Of a DNA stretch of 64,000 nucleotides, positions 9,860-19,430 are shown piece by piece (within the stretch, counting starts at the first letter, position 1; each line of letters opens with the position of its first letter). The notes under the pieces are model-generated. The model was not told the DNA's origin and did no database searches. It saw nothing but the letters and a program-made list of their open reading frames with translations. Origin of the DNA: Rosistilla oblonga (GTDB lineage: Bacteria > Planctomycetota > Planctomycetia > Pirellulales > Pirellulaceae); the NCBI RefSeq assembly GCF_007751715.1, contig NZ_CP036292.1, forward strand, positions 1,364,001-1,428,000, given 5' to 3'. Made by a program: the position numbers and the translations under genes.

Positions 9860-12800
9860 TATTGGCCGTGTTGGCCGAATCGGACTCGAGCGTAGGAAAT
9901 GCCCCGGTTCGCTTCAGGCATTCCAGATACAGATTCAACAATCGAGCGTCGACCTCCGCACATCGGATGTCCAGCTGACTCAAAAGTCGCAGCGTGATTC
10001 GGCAGTCGTATTTAGGGTGCAACGCTGGAGCGACACCGTTGTTATCCGCTGCGTCGGGAACCATCGTCTTGACCAATGTCTGCATCGTTTCCATCGGGAC
10101 GCGAGCCGTCAAAGCCAAGAGCTCCGAACGCCATTGATCGTAGGGAACCGGACGGATTCCAGTCCCGTCGCGTTGCATCCATTCGACCAGATAGCGATAG
10201 TTCAGCGGATTGGGGTTCGTTAGATGGAAGACTCCGCCGAGCGATTCGTTCTGCAGCGAAATGCCCACGATCGCATTGGCGACATAATCGACTGGCGTCA
10301 TATCCAGTTCACCCGACCGCAGCGGTGCGGATCCCATCCGCCAACAGGTCAACATGATCGTGTGCAGCAGGTCGTCGATGTTCGACGCCCCGGTCTCGCT
10401 GTGTCCCGTTACGTGGCCAGGGCGGTAGATGGCGGCTGGAATACCGCGTTCTTGCGCCTGGCGGATCATCGTTTCGGAAACCCATTTGGATTGGGAATAT
10501 CCGTGCAGCAACGACTCGGGCGCTGGCAGCGGATCGTTTTCATCCACCGTTTCACCACGCGTCGCCTCGCTGGCCATCACCGTGAAGGTGGAGACAAAGT
10601 GAACGGGTTTCAGCCGCGTCTGGGCGGCGAGCCGCAAGACTTCCTGAGTCCCCAAGACGTTGGTGTTTTTCAGTTGAGCATAGGGTGCGCCGAGATTGAC
10701 ATCGGCACCGTTGTGGTAGATCGAATCGACCGATTTGGCCAATTCGTCGAATTGCGATTGGGATAGCCCCAACAACGGCTTGGAGAAATCACCGCAGACA
10801 GGTACGACGCGCTTGTCGAAGTCGGGAACCGACAGTTCATATTTGCGGAGATTGTCCAGCAGACGCTGTCTGCCGCGGGCGAGGTCCTTGGCGCGGACCA
10901 AGCAGTAGATCTTGGCGTCGGTCTGCAGAACCAATTGTTCCAGGACAAACGCACCAACAAACCCCGTCGCTCCGGTCAGTAGAACCGCATGCGGACGACA
11001 AAATTCGTAGCGAGCACCTGGCGGCGGAGCAATCGCCGGATCGAGCATCGCCTCTTTGGCGAAATCGACGTCGAATGCTTCGCGCCCCGCACGACTCAAC
11101 AGCTTGGCCTTGGCCTGCGTCGCATCAGCGTTTTCGGTATCGGCGTTGGCTGCCGCGAAACAGGTGAAATCGGCGACGCGACGATCGGGATGGCAAGCAA
11201 CCTCCTCAAGCAATTGCGAGAAGAGATCCTGTAGACCGGCGATCGTTGCCGGATCGTATTTTGCAGCGTCGTATTCCCAAGCTCCGATCAGCGTTCCGTT
11301 GGCGATCTGCAAATGCAGACAGATGGCGTTGGTCGATTGGGCGTGTTCAAAATCGATCGACTGCAATGAGACTCGATCGACGTTGGCGGTCACGCCGGCA
11401 ACGCCAAGCCCCATTGCGGCCAGCGCCGCCGTATCCTCCCCGGGGATCTCACTCATCGCAATTCCAACAGCCAGCGAACTTGCGACCGATTCCAAGCCAG
11501 CGTCCTGTTGCAGTTGGGTTAGCGACACGGGAGAGTGTTCGCTCGCGGCAGCCAGTGCCGACTGATTGCGAGCCAACAATTCAAGGAAAGTTGGATCGTC
11601 GCCGGTTTGGCTACGGACGGGAACTGTCGTTGCCAGTGGTCCCACCAGACGACGCAACTCAGGCTGTCGACGACCGTGCATCGCGTGTTCCAGGACGATG
11701 TCGGACCGATTGGCTCGGCGGTGCAACAGAATCTGAAAGGCTGTCAGCAACACGCGTTCTTGCGGTACATCCTGCTGTGCTGCCAGGGTCACCAATTGCT
11801 GCGACAGATCCGCCGAGAGCGCGAACCGCTTTGTGGCATGTCGCGAACTCAAATCGCTGCGATCGTAATCCGCCGGCAATTCAAAGTCCCATGGGGCGTC
11901 CTTGAGCGTTGTGCTCCAGTGTTTTTGCAACTGCTGTGCATGATCTCCCGAGAGCCACTTGGTTTGCCAAGCTGCAAAATCTTCGAAGGTCACTTTCATC
12001 GGCGACGACAGCATCGCTTCGCCCCGCTGTTGCAAGCTGTAATTGGCCAGCAATTCTTGCAACACGATCGTCAACGACTGAGAATCGGCAACCGCTTGGT
12101 GGGCCGTCACGATGACAACCGTTTCGTGCCGCTGCACAGGCACAAGATCGATTCGGACGCAGGGGCCCGAATGCAGATCAAACGGCCGATCGACACACTC
12201 TTTCAACCGCTGCGACAGTTCGTTGGCCGCCGGAGCTTCGTGCAGCTTCACGCAACGGGCTGCATCGCCGCTGTCTGCGTAGCTTTGCACCAGGCGACCG
12301 TCTTGCGTGTGGAAACTCGCCCGCAACATCGGGTGTCGCTGACGCAGATGCTCAAACGCATACAGCATGTCGTTTAGGTCCAAACGACAGGAAACCTTGG
12401 CGATCGACACGACATGCTGCGTGGCGATGTCGTCCATCGGTTGCAGGGCTGCGATCTGTTCCGCCGTCAGAGCAAACGTCTCTTCATGGAACGCCAGGGG
12501 ATCCAACGGCACATCGCTGGATGCCTCGGTCGCTTCGCCCGCTCCGCTGGTTTGGGAAACATTGGCCGATTCCAACAACTGACGCAGCACAACTTTGGAG
12601 AAGTCTTTGATGCTCGAACCACCCAGCACACTTCCCATCGCCAGCGTGACGCCCAATTCGGTCTCGATCCGATTCATCAGATCGATCGCCATCAGCGAAT
12701 CGAGTCCTAGCGTGGTCAACGACGCTTCGCGATCGACTTGAGCGGCTTCGATTCCAAACACGTCGGCAACTTGGTCGGCGATTAAGTGCTCGACCAAACC

Positions 12801-15800
12801 GATCTGTTCTTGAGGCGAAGCGGCGATGATCCGCGGTCCCAGCATGCCACCGGCACCGCTGTCGCGTTGGTCTCCGATCACATCGGCGAACATCGGGGCG
12901 TTGGCAACCATTGGGCTGAAGCGAGCCAGCGCCGACCAGTCGGCGCGGCAGGCTCCCAATTGCACCGGATTTCGCGACAGCATCTGGCGATAGACGCGAA
13001 ACGCTTCGTCCATGCTGAACGCTTTCATGCCGATCTTGTCCAGATACTGAGCTGTCTTTTCGTTGCGGTCGACAAATCCAGCTCCCGACAACGCGGTCCA
13101 GTTGTAGGTCAGCGCGGGCAATCCCTGCGACTTGCGGTAGTGGGCCAGCGCGTCCAAGAAACAGTTGCCGGCGTTGTAGTTCGCTTGCTTCGCACCCCCA
13201 ACGACATTCGAGAAGGAGGAGAAGCAAACAAAATGTTCCAGCGGGGCATCGAGTGTCGCTTGATGTAGGTTCCATGCTCCCAGCAGTTTGGGATCCATGA
13301 CCTTGTTGAAACGTTGATCGTTGAGTTCGACGATAAATTCATCGTCCAGCACCATCGCGCTGTGAATCACTCCTCGCAGCGGAGGCAGTGTTGCGGTGAT
13401 CTCATCGACGACGCGACGCACGTCATCGGGACAGGTTACGTCGCCGCGCGCGTCGACGACGTTGATGCCCGACGCTCGCAATCGTTCGATTTCGGCAATC
13501 GCCGCTTCGTCGCGTGCCCCACTGCGACTCATCAGGACCAGATGCCGGGCCCCATGTCTCGCCATAAACTTCGCGTGTTCCAAGCCAAACCCACTCGCAC
13601 CACCGACGATCAGGTAACTGGCGTCTTCGCGGAACAGATGAGCGTCTTCGGTGCACGGGCCGATCTCCAATCGATCGACTTCAAACGAAAGGACGTTTTT
13701 GCCGATGTGTTTTCCTTGCGCCATGTAGCGGAAGGCGTCGACGACTTCGTTAATCGGGAAAACCGTGTGGGGCAACGGGCGGAAGTCGCCAGCTTCAAAG
13801 CGTTCGGACAACTCTGCAAACAGCGACGCGATAAACGACGGCCGATGTTCCAGATGCTGCGCCAGGTCGATCACAAAGTAGGAGATATTATTCCGCAACG
13901 CCTCCAGCCCGATCTTGGAATTGCCGTAGACATCGATCTTACCGATCTCCAGGAAGCGCCCAAACGGTGCCAGCACGGAGAAGTTCTTCGGAATGAAGTC
14001 GCCCGCCAAGGAATTCAAGACCGCGTCGACGCCGCGGCCGTTGGTGATCGCCATGACTTCGTCGGCAAAGTCCAACGAACGGGAATCCATCACGTGCGGA
14101 ACGCCCATGTCGCGTAACAGTTGCCGTTTTTCGGGCGTCCCGGCGGTTGCAAAGATCTCCAGGCCAAGGTGTTGAGCAATTTGAATCGCTGCTTGCCCCA
14201 CACCGCCGGTGCCGGCATGGATCAAGATGCTTTCACCCGCTTGCATATGAGCCAGTCCGCAGATCGCGTATTGAGCTGTCAGGAAGACGGTCGAGAGGGT
14301 CGCTGCTTCCTGGAACGAAAGATGATCGGGCATCTTGAAGCACAAGCGGCGATCGATCGTGGTGAACGAGCGGAAGGAATAGGGAGCCATTCCGGCCACC
14401 GAATCGCCCACTTTTAGATCGGTCACGCCATCGCCAACGCGAGTGACGGTTCCCGCGAAATCATCGCCAAACCACAGCAGGTCGATCGGGTTGCCGGGAT
14501 ACATTCCCAACGCCTTCATCACGTCGCGGAAGTTGATTCCGCCCGCTTTGACTTCGATCTCGATTTCGCCAGCGGCAGGTTCGCGGCGGCTGGTTTCGTT
14601 CAACGATAGATTCGTCAGGATGCCGGGCTTTTCGGTTTGCAGGCGGTAGGCAGCTTTGCCCGCGTCGCTGAACGCATCGCGAGTTCGATTGGCCAGTTGA
14701 TCCAACGGTACGCGAGCCAAGCGATTGACGTAACGGACGCCGTCGCGATAGGCAACTTCCAGTTCGTCGTTGCCCGACAACACCTCTTGCAACAACCGAT
14801 CGTGTTCGGTCGATGTAGCGACAGCATCCAGGTCGATGACGGTCCAACGGAACCCTGGGTGTTCGTTGTTGGCAACGCGTGCGAAACCAACGATCGGGGA
14901 GGAGGCAAGTTGTGGACAGCTATCGGTTTCGAGAACGCTTTGGGCACCGCGAGTCACAAATCGGACGCGTGGTGGTTGAGCGAACGGACGTCCTTCCAAC
15001 AGATGGACCAACCGCAACGCATGCAGCGATCCGGTCGCCTGGGCATTGGCCAGATCATCAGCCTGCAATCGTTCGGTTGTGCAATGATCCAAAGACCAAC
15101 AGTGGACGATTCCCGCCAACGCGTCGACCTGGACTTCGGTGTCGGCCATGATCCGGCGCAAGTCGTCGACCGATTCGGGATCGATCGTGAATCGATCCTT
15201 GCCCTCCTTGCTGAACGTGTCCCCAACGCGAACCGAGACCGCTTGATGGCCTTGTGCGGCCAGCGTTTCGCAAAGCTTCTCGCCAACGCCCTGCTGATCG
15301 ATGAAGACCAGATAGGTCGCTGGTTCGGAAGTGTCGGGCGATGTGGTGTCCGCAGTATCGGCGACTTCGGGCGCAGATTCGGCTTCGGTCACTTCGGGCG
15401 CATCCGCCGCGTTGTCGCCCGAATCTTCGGGCTGCCAGCGGAACTGATAATAGCCGTTTTCGATCGCGTCGGGCGACTTCTTTTGCTCCACCAGATCGGC
15501 GCGGAAGCCTAAGATGTCGGCGATCCGATTCCCCTGGTCGTCGTAGACAAAGATGTCGGCGTGCAAGCTCTTGCCATCATCGGCGATCTGTTTGGCGTGC
15601 GCCCAGAAACGTGTCGGTGGATTTTCGCAGTACATCCGCACGCGACCGATAAATTCGGGCAGGTAGAAGTAATCGGCGGCCTGTTTTTCGGGAGAGATCG
15701 TTTGGACGCCTTTGAAGATGTGGAAACAGGCGTCCAAGACTGCGGGATGGATATGGTATTGGTCGACGGTCCGTTCGATCCCCGCCGGCACGATGACTTC

Positions 15801-18800
15801 GGCCAACGCTTCGCCGGTATCGCGCCAAACGTGATGGATGTGGCGGAACAGCGGCCCAAATTCGTAACCGGCTTCGGCGAATTCACCATAATATTGTTCG
15901 TGTTCCATTTGGTCGGGCAAGGCCGCACGGATCTGCTGCAGATCGACAGCCGCCGGTTGCGGTGCCGCCAGCAAGGTCAGTCGGCCTTCGGCGTGCAGTT
16001 TCCAATCATCGCGTCGGCCCGTGGAACTGTAGACGCCGTAGCTGCGATCCTTTTCGTGGAAGACAACGCGAACACGTGGAATCCGATCGGCGGAGATAAA
16101 CATCGCATCTTTGATGTCGACGTTTTCGACGACATACGCCTCGTCGGGGAACAGATGCCGAGCCAACGCCAGACCGATCTCGCAATAGCCCGCGCCGGGG
16201 AATACCACTGAACCCCAAAATGAATGGTCCGAGAGGTAGTCGAAGACGGCTAGGTCCAGCGCCGATTCCCAGGTCGGTTCGGGCGCGATCACGCGGCGTC
16301 CCAACAGCGGATGGACGTCGGGCTGTAACCACAACAGATTCATATCGTCGGGGCTGAGCCAATTGCGTTGGTGATGCCACGGGTAGCGGGGCAATTTGAC
16401 CAAGTGCCCCGGCGTTTGGTTGACCGCGGCCCAATCGATCTCGATTCCAGAGCAGTGCAGCCCGGCGACGTTGCTCAGCAGATGTTCCGATTCATCGGTG
16501 TTGCGGCTCAACGAATGATAGATCGTTCCCTGTTTGCCTTGGTCGGCGAAACATTGATTGATCGAACTGAGCAGTGCTGGATGTGGTCCGATTTCCAGGA
16601 ACGCTTCGGAACCGGCGGCGATCAGATGCTGGATCGCGGTGCTGAAGAGGACTGGATAGCGGACGTTCCGCCACCAATATTCTGCATCCATCAACTCGCC
16701 GGCCAATTCGCTGGCGGTGACGGTTGAAACCAGCGGAATCTGCGCAGGCCGCGGCTGGATATCGGCTAACGATTCCAGCAGTTCCGCGCGGATTGGTTCC
16801 ATCTGATGCGTATGGAAAGCGTAATTGACTCGCAACCAACGCATGAACGTCCCCGATTGCTCAAGCTCTTGAGCGATCGTTTCCAACGGCTCGGTGTCGC
16901 CGGCCAGCGTGACGAGATTGGAACTGTTGATCGCCGCGACTTGAACGCGATCGTATCGATCGCCGATCCGCTGTCGCGCCTCGGCTGCCGAGAGCCCAAC
17001 GGCCAGCATCCGGCCGGTTCCCCCCGTCGTGTCTTGCAAGCGGCTGCGGTGGTAGATCACCTTGACCGCATCGGCAAGGCTGTAGACGCCGGCACAATAG
17101 GCGGCGGCAACTTCACCAACGCTGTGCCCGACCACCTTCGATGGCGTTACGCCCCAAGACTTCCAGAGTTCCACTAGCGCGACTTGCAACGCAAAGATCG
17201 CGGGCTGAGCGATCGCGGTTTGATTGATCTTCGAATCGGCTTCGTCCCGCTGCATCTCGGTCAGCAACGACCAACCGGCCAGCGGTTGCAACAGCGCATC
17301 GATGCGTTGGATCGTCGCCCGGAAGTGCGGTTCGCGGTCGAGCAGCTGGCGCCCCATGCCCCACCACTGCGCACCTTGTCCGGTAAATACAAAAACGGGT
17401 TTGTCGTGAGGCCCGGTTGTTTTTTCGTGGACAAATCCAGTAGCCCCACGCGGATCATCCAACCAGGATCGCATGCGATCTTGCATCGTTTTGCTGTCGG
17501 CAGCGGTGAAGACCAAGCGGTCGTGATGCTGTTCCTTGCGGCTGCCCGCGGAGTAGCAAACGTCCTCCAACGGTAGCGACGGATCGTCTAACAGATCGAT
17601 GAAGGATGCGACGTAGCTTTTCAACGCCACCTCATCGCGAGCCGAGATCGGCAACAAGCAAGGTCGATCGGCCAAGACTGTTGTCGCACGGCTGGCAGCT
17701 CCATTGGTCGCACCGTTTGCCGCGTCATGAGTCGCGCCGTTGCTCGATCCGTTTTTCTCGTGTCCATTGGAATGCGAATGCAGTTGCTGACGAGGCGCGG
17801 TGCGAGCCAGCGATGGCTTGGCCGGCGGCGGAGCGGCTTCCAAGACGACGTGCGAATTTGTACCACCAAACCCAAACGAATTGACAGCCGCGACGGGCAG
17901 TTGCGAATCGTAATGTGGCAGCGGTTGCAGATGTGTCGCGACTTGCAGTTGTAATTTGTCGAAGGGGATGTTGGGGTTGGGCGTTTCAAAATTCTGATTC
18001 GGCGGCACTTGGTCCTTATGCAAGACCAACGCAGCTTTGATCAGACCGGCGATCCCCGAACCAGCTTCCAAGTGCCCGATGTTCGTTTTTACCGACCCCA
18101 GCAGGCAGGGTTGGTCGGCGGGGCGGCCTTTCGACAAAACGTTGCCCAATGCCGTCAGTTCGATCGGATCTCCGACCGAGGTTCCGGTTCCATGAGCTTC
18201 CATGTAAGCGACGCGATTTGGGGCGAGACCGGCTTCGCTGTAGGCCTGACGCAACATCTCCGACTGGCCATCGACTCCAGGAACCGTCATCGACGACGTG
18301 TGCCCGTCTTGGTTGACTACGGCACCACGAATCACCGCGTAAACCGAATCGCCGTCGGCGATCGCTTGGCGGAGCGGTTTGATATAGACCATGCCTGCCC
18401 CTTCGCCACGGACGTACCCATTGGCACGGGCATCAAACGCAAAACATTGTCCATCGGGGGAGAGCATCGATGCGCGGCTGAAGCCCATCGTGGCGTGAGG
18501 CGTGATGATCGAATTAACACCGCCGGCCAACGCGCCGGTCGATTTTCCCGCCCAGATGCTCTCACAGGCCAGGCTGACCGCGACCAACGCCGACGAACAG
18601 GCGGTGTCGACCGAGACGCTAGGGCCCTTGAGATCCAAAAGGTAGGAGACGCGATTCGATGCGATGCTCAACGTGCAACCGCTGTTGGTATGCACGTCGG
18701 CACTCACGTCTTCGGACATTTGAATGCTGGCGAAATCGTGGCTCGCCACGCCAACAAAGACGCTCGTTTGGGATCCCTTCAGTTTCCCTGGGGCGATTCC

Positions 18801-19148
18801 CGAATCCTCGATCGCTTCCCATGCCGTCTCCAACAGCCAACGTTGTTGTGGATCCATTCGCGATGCTTCGCGCGGCGAGACGCCCCAGAACAGCGGATCG
18901 AAGTTCTCGATCCCATCGATAAATCCACCCCAGCGGGTAACCATCCGATTGGCGACATCGTTCTTCTGGTGGTAGTAGTGTTCGCGATCCCAGCGCGTCT
19001 CGGGGACCTCGACAATTCCCGAACGCCGCTCGGCGATCAAACTCCAGAAGCTTTCAACATCGACAACCCCACCAGGCAACCGACAACCAATGCCTACGAT
19101 TGCTAGTGGTTCACCTTGATGAGAGTTGACCGTGGAATCAGCATTCAT
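9849..19148 (-). CDS. Highly reducing single-module type I polyketide synthase with condensation-like and thioester reductase domains
   Basis: 3099 residues from the ATG at 19148; the frame is open for 75 further codons upstream without family similarity. Domains in order: KS (about 13-440; DTACSS Cys184, His319 in EAHGTGT, His359 in NIGHLEAG); AT (about 580-890; GHSVGE Ser676, YAFH motif suggesting malonyl-CoA); DH (His975 in HSFWGSVVFPG, Asp1139); a structural KR half; ER (HAGTGGVGQAA near 1643); KR (GGASGFG near 1848, Ser1978, Tyr1991, LDD motif of B type); ACP (LGLDSL, Ser2151); a condensation-like domain (about 2225-2640) with HQAVADS at 2350-2356 instead of HHxxxDG; and a thioester reductase (TGATGFVG near 2722, Tyr2884 and Lys2888). 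No adenylation or peptidyl-carrier domain is present. All reductive domains look intact, so it likely works iteratively to make a saturated chain released as an aldehyde or alcohol. No phosphopantetheinyl transferase gene is in view. Confidence 0.93.
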   Translation of the reverse strand: MNADSTVNSHQGEPLAIVGIGCRLPGGVVDVESFWSLIAERRSGIVEVPETRWDREHYYHQKNDVANRMVTRWGGFIDGIENFDPLFWGVSPREASRMDPQQRWLLETAWEAIEDSGIAPGKLKGSQTSVFVGVASHDFASIQMSEDVSADVHTNSGCTLSIASNRVSYLLDLKGPSVSVDTACSSALVAVSLACESIWAGKSTGALAGGVNSIITPHATMGFSRASMLSPDGQCFAFDARANGYVRGEGAGMVYIKPLRQAIADGDSVYAVIRGAVVNQDGHTSSMTVPGVDGQSEMLRQAYSEAGLAPNRVAYMEAHGTGTSVGDPIELTALGNVLSKGRPADQPCLLGSVKTNIGHLEAGSGIAGLIKAALVLHKDQVPPNQNFETPNPNIPFDKLQLQVATHLQPLPHYDSQLPVAAVNSFGFGGTNSHVVLEAAPPPAKPSLARTAPRQQLHSHSNGHEKNGSSNGATHDAANGATNGAASRATTVLADRPCLLPISARDEVALKSYVASFIDLLDDPSLPLEDVCYSAGSRKEQHHDRLVFTAADSKTMQDRMRSWLDDPRGATGFVHEKTTGPHDKPVFVFTGQGAQWWGMGRQLLDREPHFRATIQRIDALLQPLAGWSLLTEMQRDEADSKINQTAIAQPAIFALQVALVELWKSWGVTPSKVVGHSVGEVAAAYCAGVYSLADAVKVIYHRSRLQDTTGGTGRMLAVGLSAAEARQRIGDRYDRVQVAAINSSNLVTLAGDTEPLETIAQELEQSGTFMRWLRVNYAFHTHQMEPIRAELLESLADIQPRPAQIPLVSTVTASELAGELMDAEYWWRNVRYPVLFSTAIQHLIAAGSEAFLEIGPHPALLSSINQCFADQGKQGTIYHSLSRNTDESEHLLSNVAGLHCSGIEIDWAAVNQTPGHLVKLPRYPWHHQRNWLSPDDMNLLWLQPDVHPLLGRRVIAPEPTWESALDLAVFDYLSDHSFWGSVVFPGAGYCEIGLALARHLFPDEAYVVENVDIKDAMFISADRIPRVRVVFHEKDRSYGVYSSTGRRDDWKLHAEGRLTLLAAPQPAAVDLQQIRAALPDQMEHEQYYGEFAEAGYEFGPLFRHIHHVWRDTGEALAEVIVPAGIERTVDQYHIHPAVLDACFHIFKGVQTISPEKQAADYFYLPEFIGRVRMYCENPPTRFWAHAKQIADDGKSLHADIFVYDDQGNRIADILGFRADLVEQKKSPDAIENGYYQFRWQPEDSGDNAADAPEVTEAESAPEVADTADTTSPDTSEPATYLVFIDQQGVGEKLCETLAAQGHQAVSVRVGDTFSKEGKDRFTIDPESVDDLRRIMADTEVQVDALAGIVHCWSLDHCTTERLQADDLANAQATGSLHALRLVHLLEGRPFAQPPRVRFVTRGAQSVLETDSCPQLASSPIVGFARVANNEHPGFRWTVIDLDAVATSTEHDRLLQEVLSGNDELEVAYRDGVRYVNRLARVPLDQLANRTRDAFSDAGKAAYRLQTEKPGILTNLSLNETSRREPAAGEIEIEVKAGGINFRDVMKALGMYPGNPIDLLWFGDDFAGTVTRVGDGVTDLKVGDSVAGMAPYSFRSFTTIDRRLCFKMPDHLSFQEAATLSTVFLTAQYAICGLAHMQAGESILIHAGTGGVGQAAIQIAQHLGLEIFATAGTPEKRQLLRDMGVPHVMDSRSLDFADEVMAITNGRGVDAVLNSLAGDFIPKNFSVLAPFGRFLEIGKIDVYGNSKIGLEALRNNISYFVIDLAQHLEHRPSFIASLFAELSERFEAGDFRPLPHTVFPINEVVDAFRYMAQGKHIGKNVLSFEVDRLEIGPCTEDAHLFREDASYLIVGGASGFGLEHAKFMARHGARHLVLMSRSGARDEAAIAEIERLRASGINVVDARGDVTCPDDVRRVVDEITATLPPLRGVIHSAMVLDDEFIVELNDQRFNKVMDPKLLGAWNLHQATLDAPLEHFVCFSSFSNVVGGAKQANYNAGNCFLDALAHYRKSQGLPALTYNWTALSGAGFVDRNEKTAQYLDKIGMKAFSMDEAFRVYRQMLSRNPVQLGACRADWSALARFSPMVANAPMFADVIGDQRDSGAGGMLGPRIIAASPQEQIGLVEHLIADQVADVFGIEAAQVDREASLTTLGLDSLMAIDLMNRIETELGVTLAMGSVLGGSSIKDFSKVVLRQLLESANVSQTSGAGEATEASSDVPLDPLAFHEETFALTAEQIAALQPMDDIATQHVVSIAKVSCRLDLNDMLYAFEHLRQRHPMLRASFHTQDGRLVQSYADSGDAARCVKLHEAPAANELSQRLKECVDRPFDLHSGPCVRIDLVPVQRHETVVIVTAHQAVADSQSLTIVLQELLANYSLQQRGEAMLSSPMKVTFEDFAAWQTKWLSGDHAQQLQKHWSTTLKDAPWDFELPADYDRSDLSSRHATKRFALSADLSQQLVTLAAQQDVPQERVLLTAFQILLHRRANRSDIVLEHAMHGRRQPELRRLVGPLATTVPVRSQTGDDPTFLELLARNQSALAAASEHSPVSLTQLQQDAGLESVASSLAVGIAMSEIPGEDTAALAAMGLGVAGVTANVDRVSLQSIDFEHAQSTNAICLHLQIANGTLIGAWEYDAAKYDPATIAGLQDLFSQLLEEVACHPDRRVADFTCFAAANADTENADATQAKAKLLSRAGREAFDVDFAKEAMLDPAIAPPPGARYEFCRPHAVLLTGATGFVGAFVLEQLVLQTDAKIYCLVRAKDLARGRQRLLDNLRKYELSVPDFDKRVVPVCGDFSKPLLGLSQSQFDELAKSVDSIYHNGADVNLGAPYAQLKNTNVLGTQEVLRLAAQTRLKPVHFVSTFTVMASEATRGETVDENDPLPAPESLLHGYSQSKWVSETMIRQAQERGIPAAIYRPGHVTGHSETGASNIDDLLHTIMLTCWRMGSAPLRSGELDMTPVDYVANAIVGISLQNESLGGVFHLTNPNPLNYRYLVEWMQRDGTGIRPVPYDQWRSELLALTARVPMETMQTLVKTMVPDAADNNGVAPALHPKYDCRITLRLLSQLDIRCAEVDARLLNLYLECLKRTGAFPTLESDSANTANSVQ

Positions 19149-19430
19149 ATCTAAAAAAACCTGTCGTTTTTGAATCGCAGTTATGAGAAATCTATCCGCA
19201 CCGAGAGTGGGTACCGATGGCTGTTGCTGTCGCATACCCCCCAGGCCCTCTATTTTAACTCCCGGGGTGCGGGCATACAATTGGGAACTTCTGTAATGCC
19301 GAATTGGTGGCGCCTCGTTTGCCGAGGCGTATGCGGGTGCACACGGGAAAGCACTCAGGTGGTTCTGTTTCACGCTCTGTAAGTGGCATCCGGGAGGCGT
19401 TTAAGGCGAGGCTGCGGCGTTCGGAAACGA
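19149..19430 (-). promoter_or_regulatory. Leader and presumed promoter region of the polyketide operon
   Basis: 282 bases separate the MMPL stop from the synthase start. A small hairpin (CGCCTCG / CGAGGCG, 19311-19328) lies in the middle. I cannot point to a convincing -35/-10 pair. The gap is long enough for a separate promoter, so the synthase may be transcribed independently of the exporter gene. Confidence 0.3.

Noticed and set aside
11200-12480. Functional NRPS module in the PKS
   Set aside because: No adenylation or peptidyl-carrier domain and the condensation motif is altered; called condensation-like only.
18009-19106. 365-codon open frame on the plus strand opposite the KS domain
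   Set aside because: Antisense shadow of the PKS gene; composition is Arg/Asp-rich with no motif, and the opposite strand has unambiguous KS motifs.
19149-19373. 75-codon N-terminal extension of the PKS to 19373
   Set aside because: The extension has no KS-like sequence and a basic, unstructured composition; family similarity starts just after the ATG at 19148.
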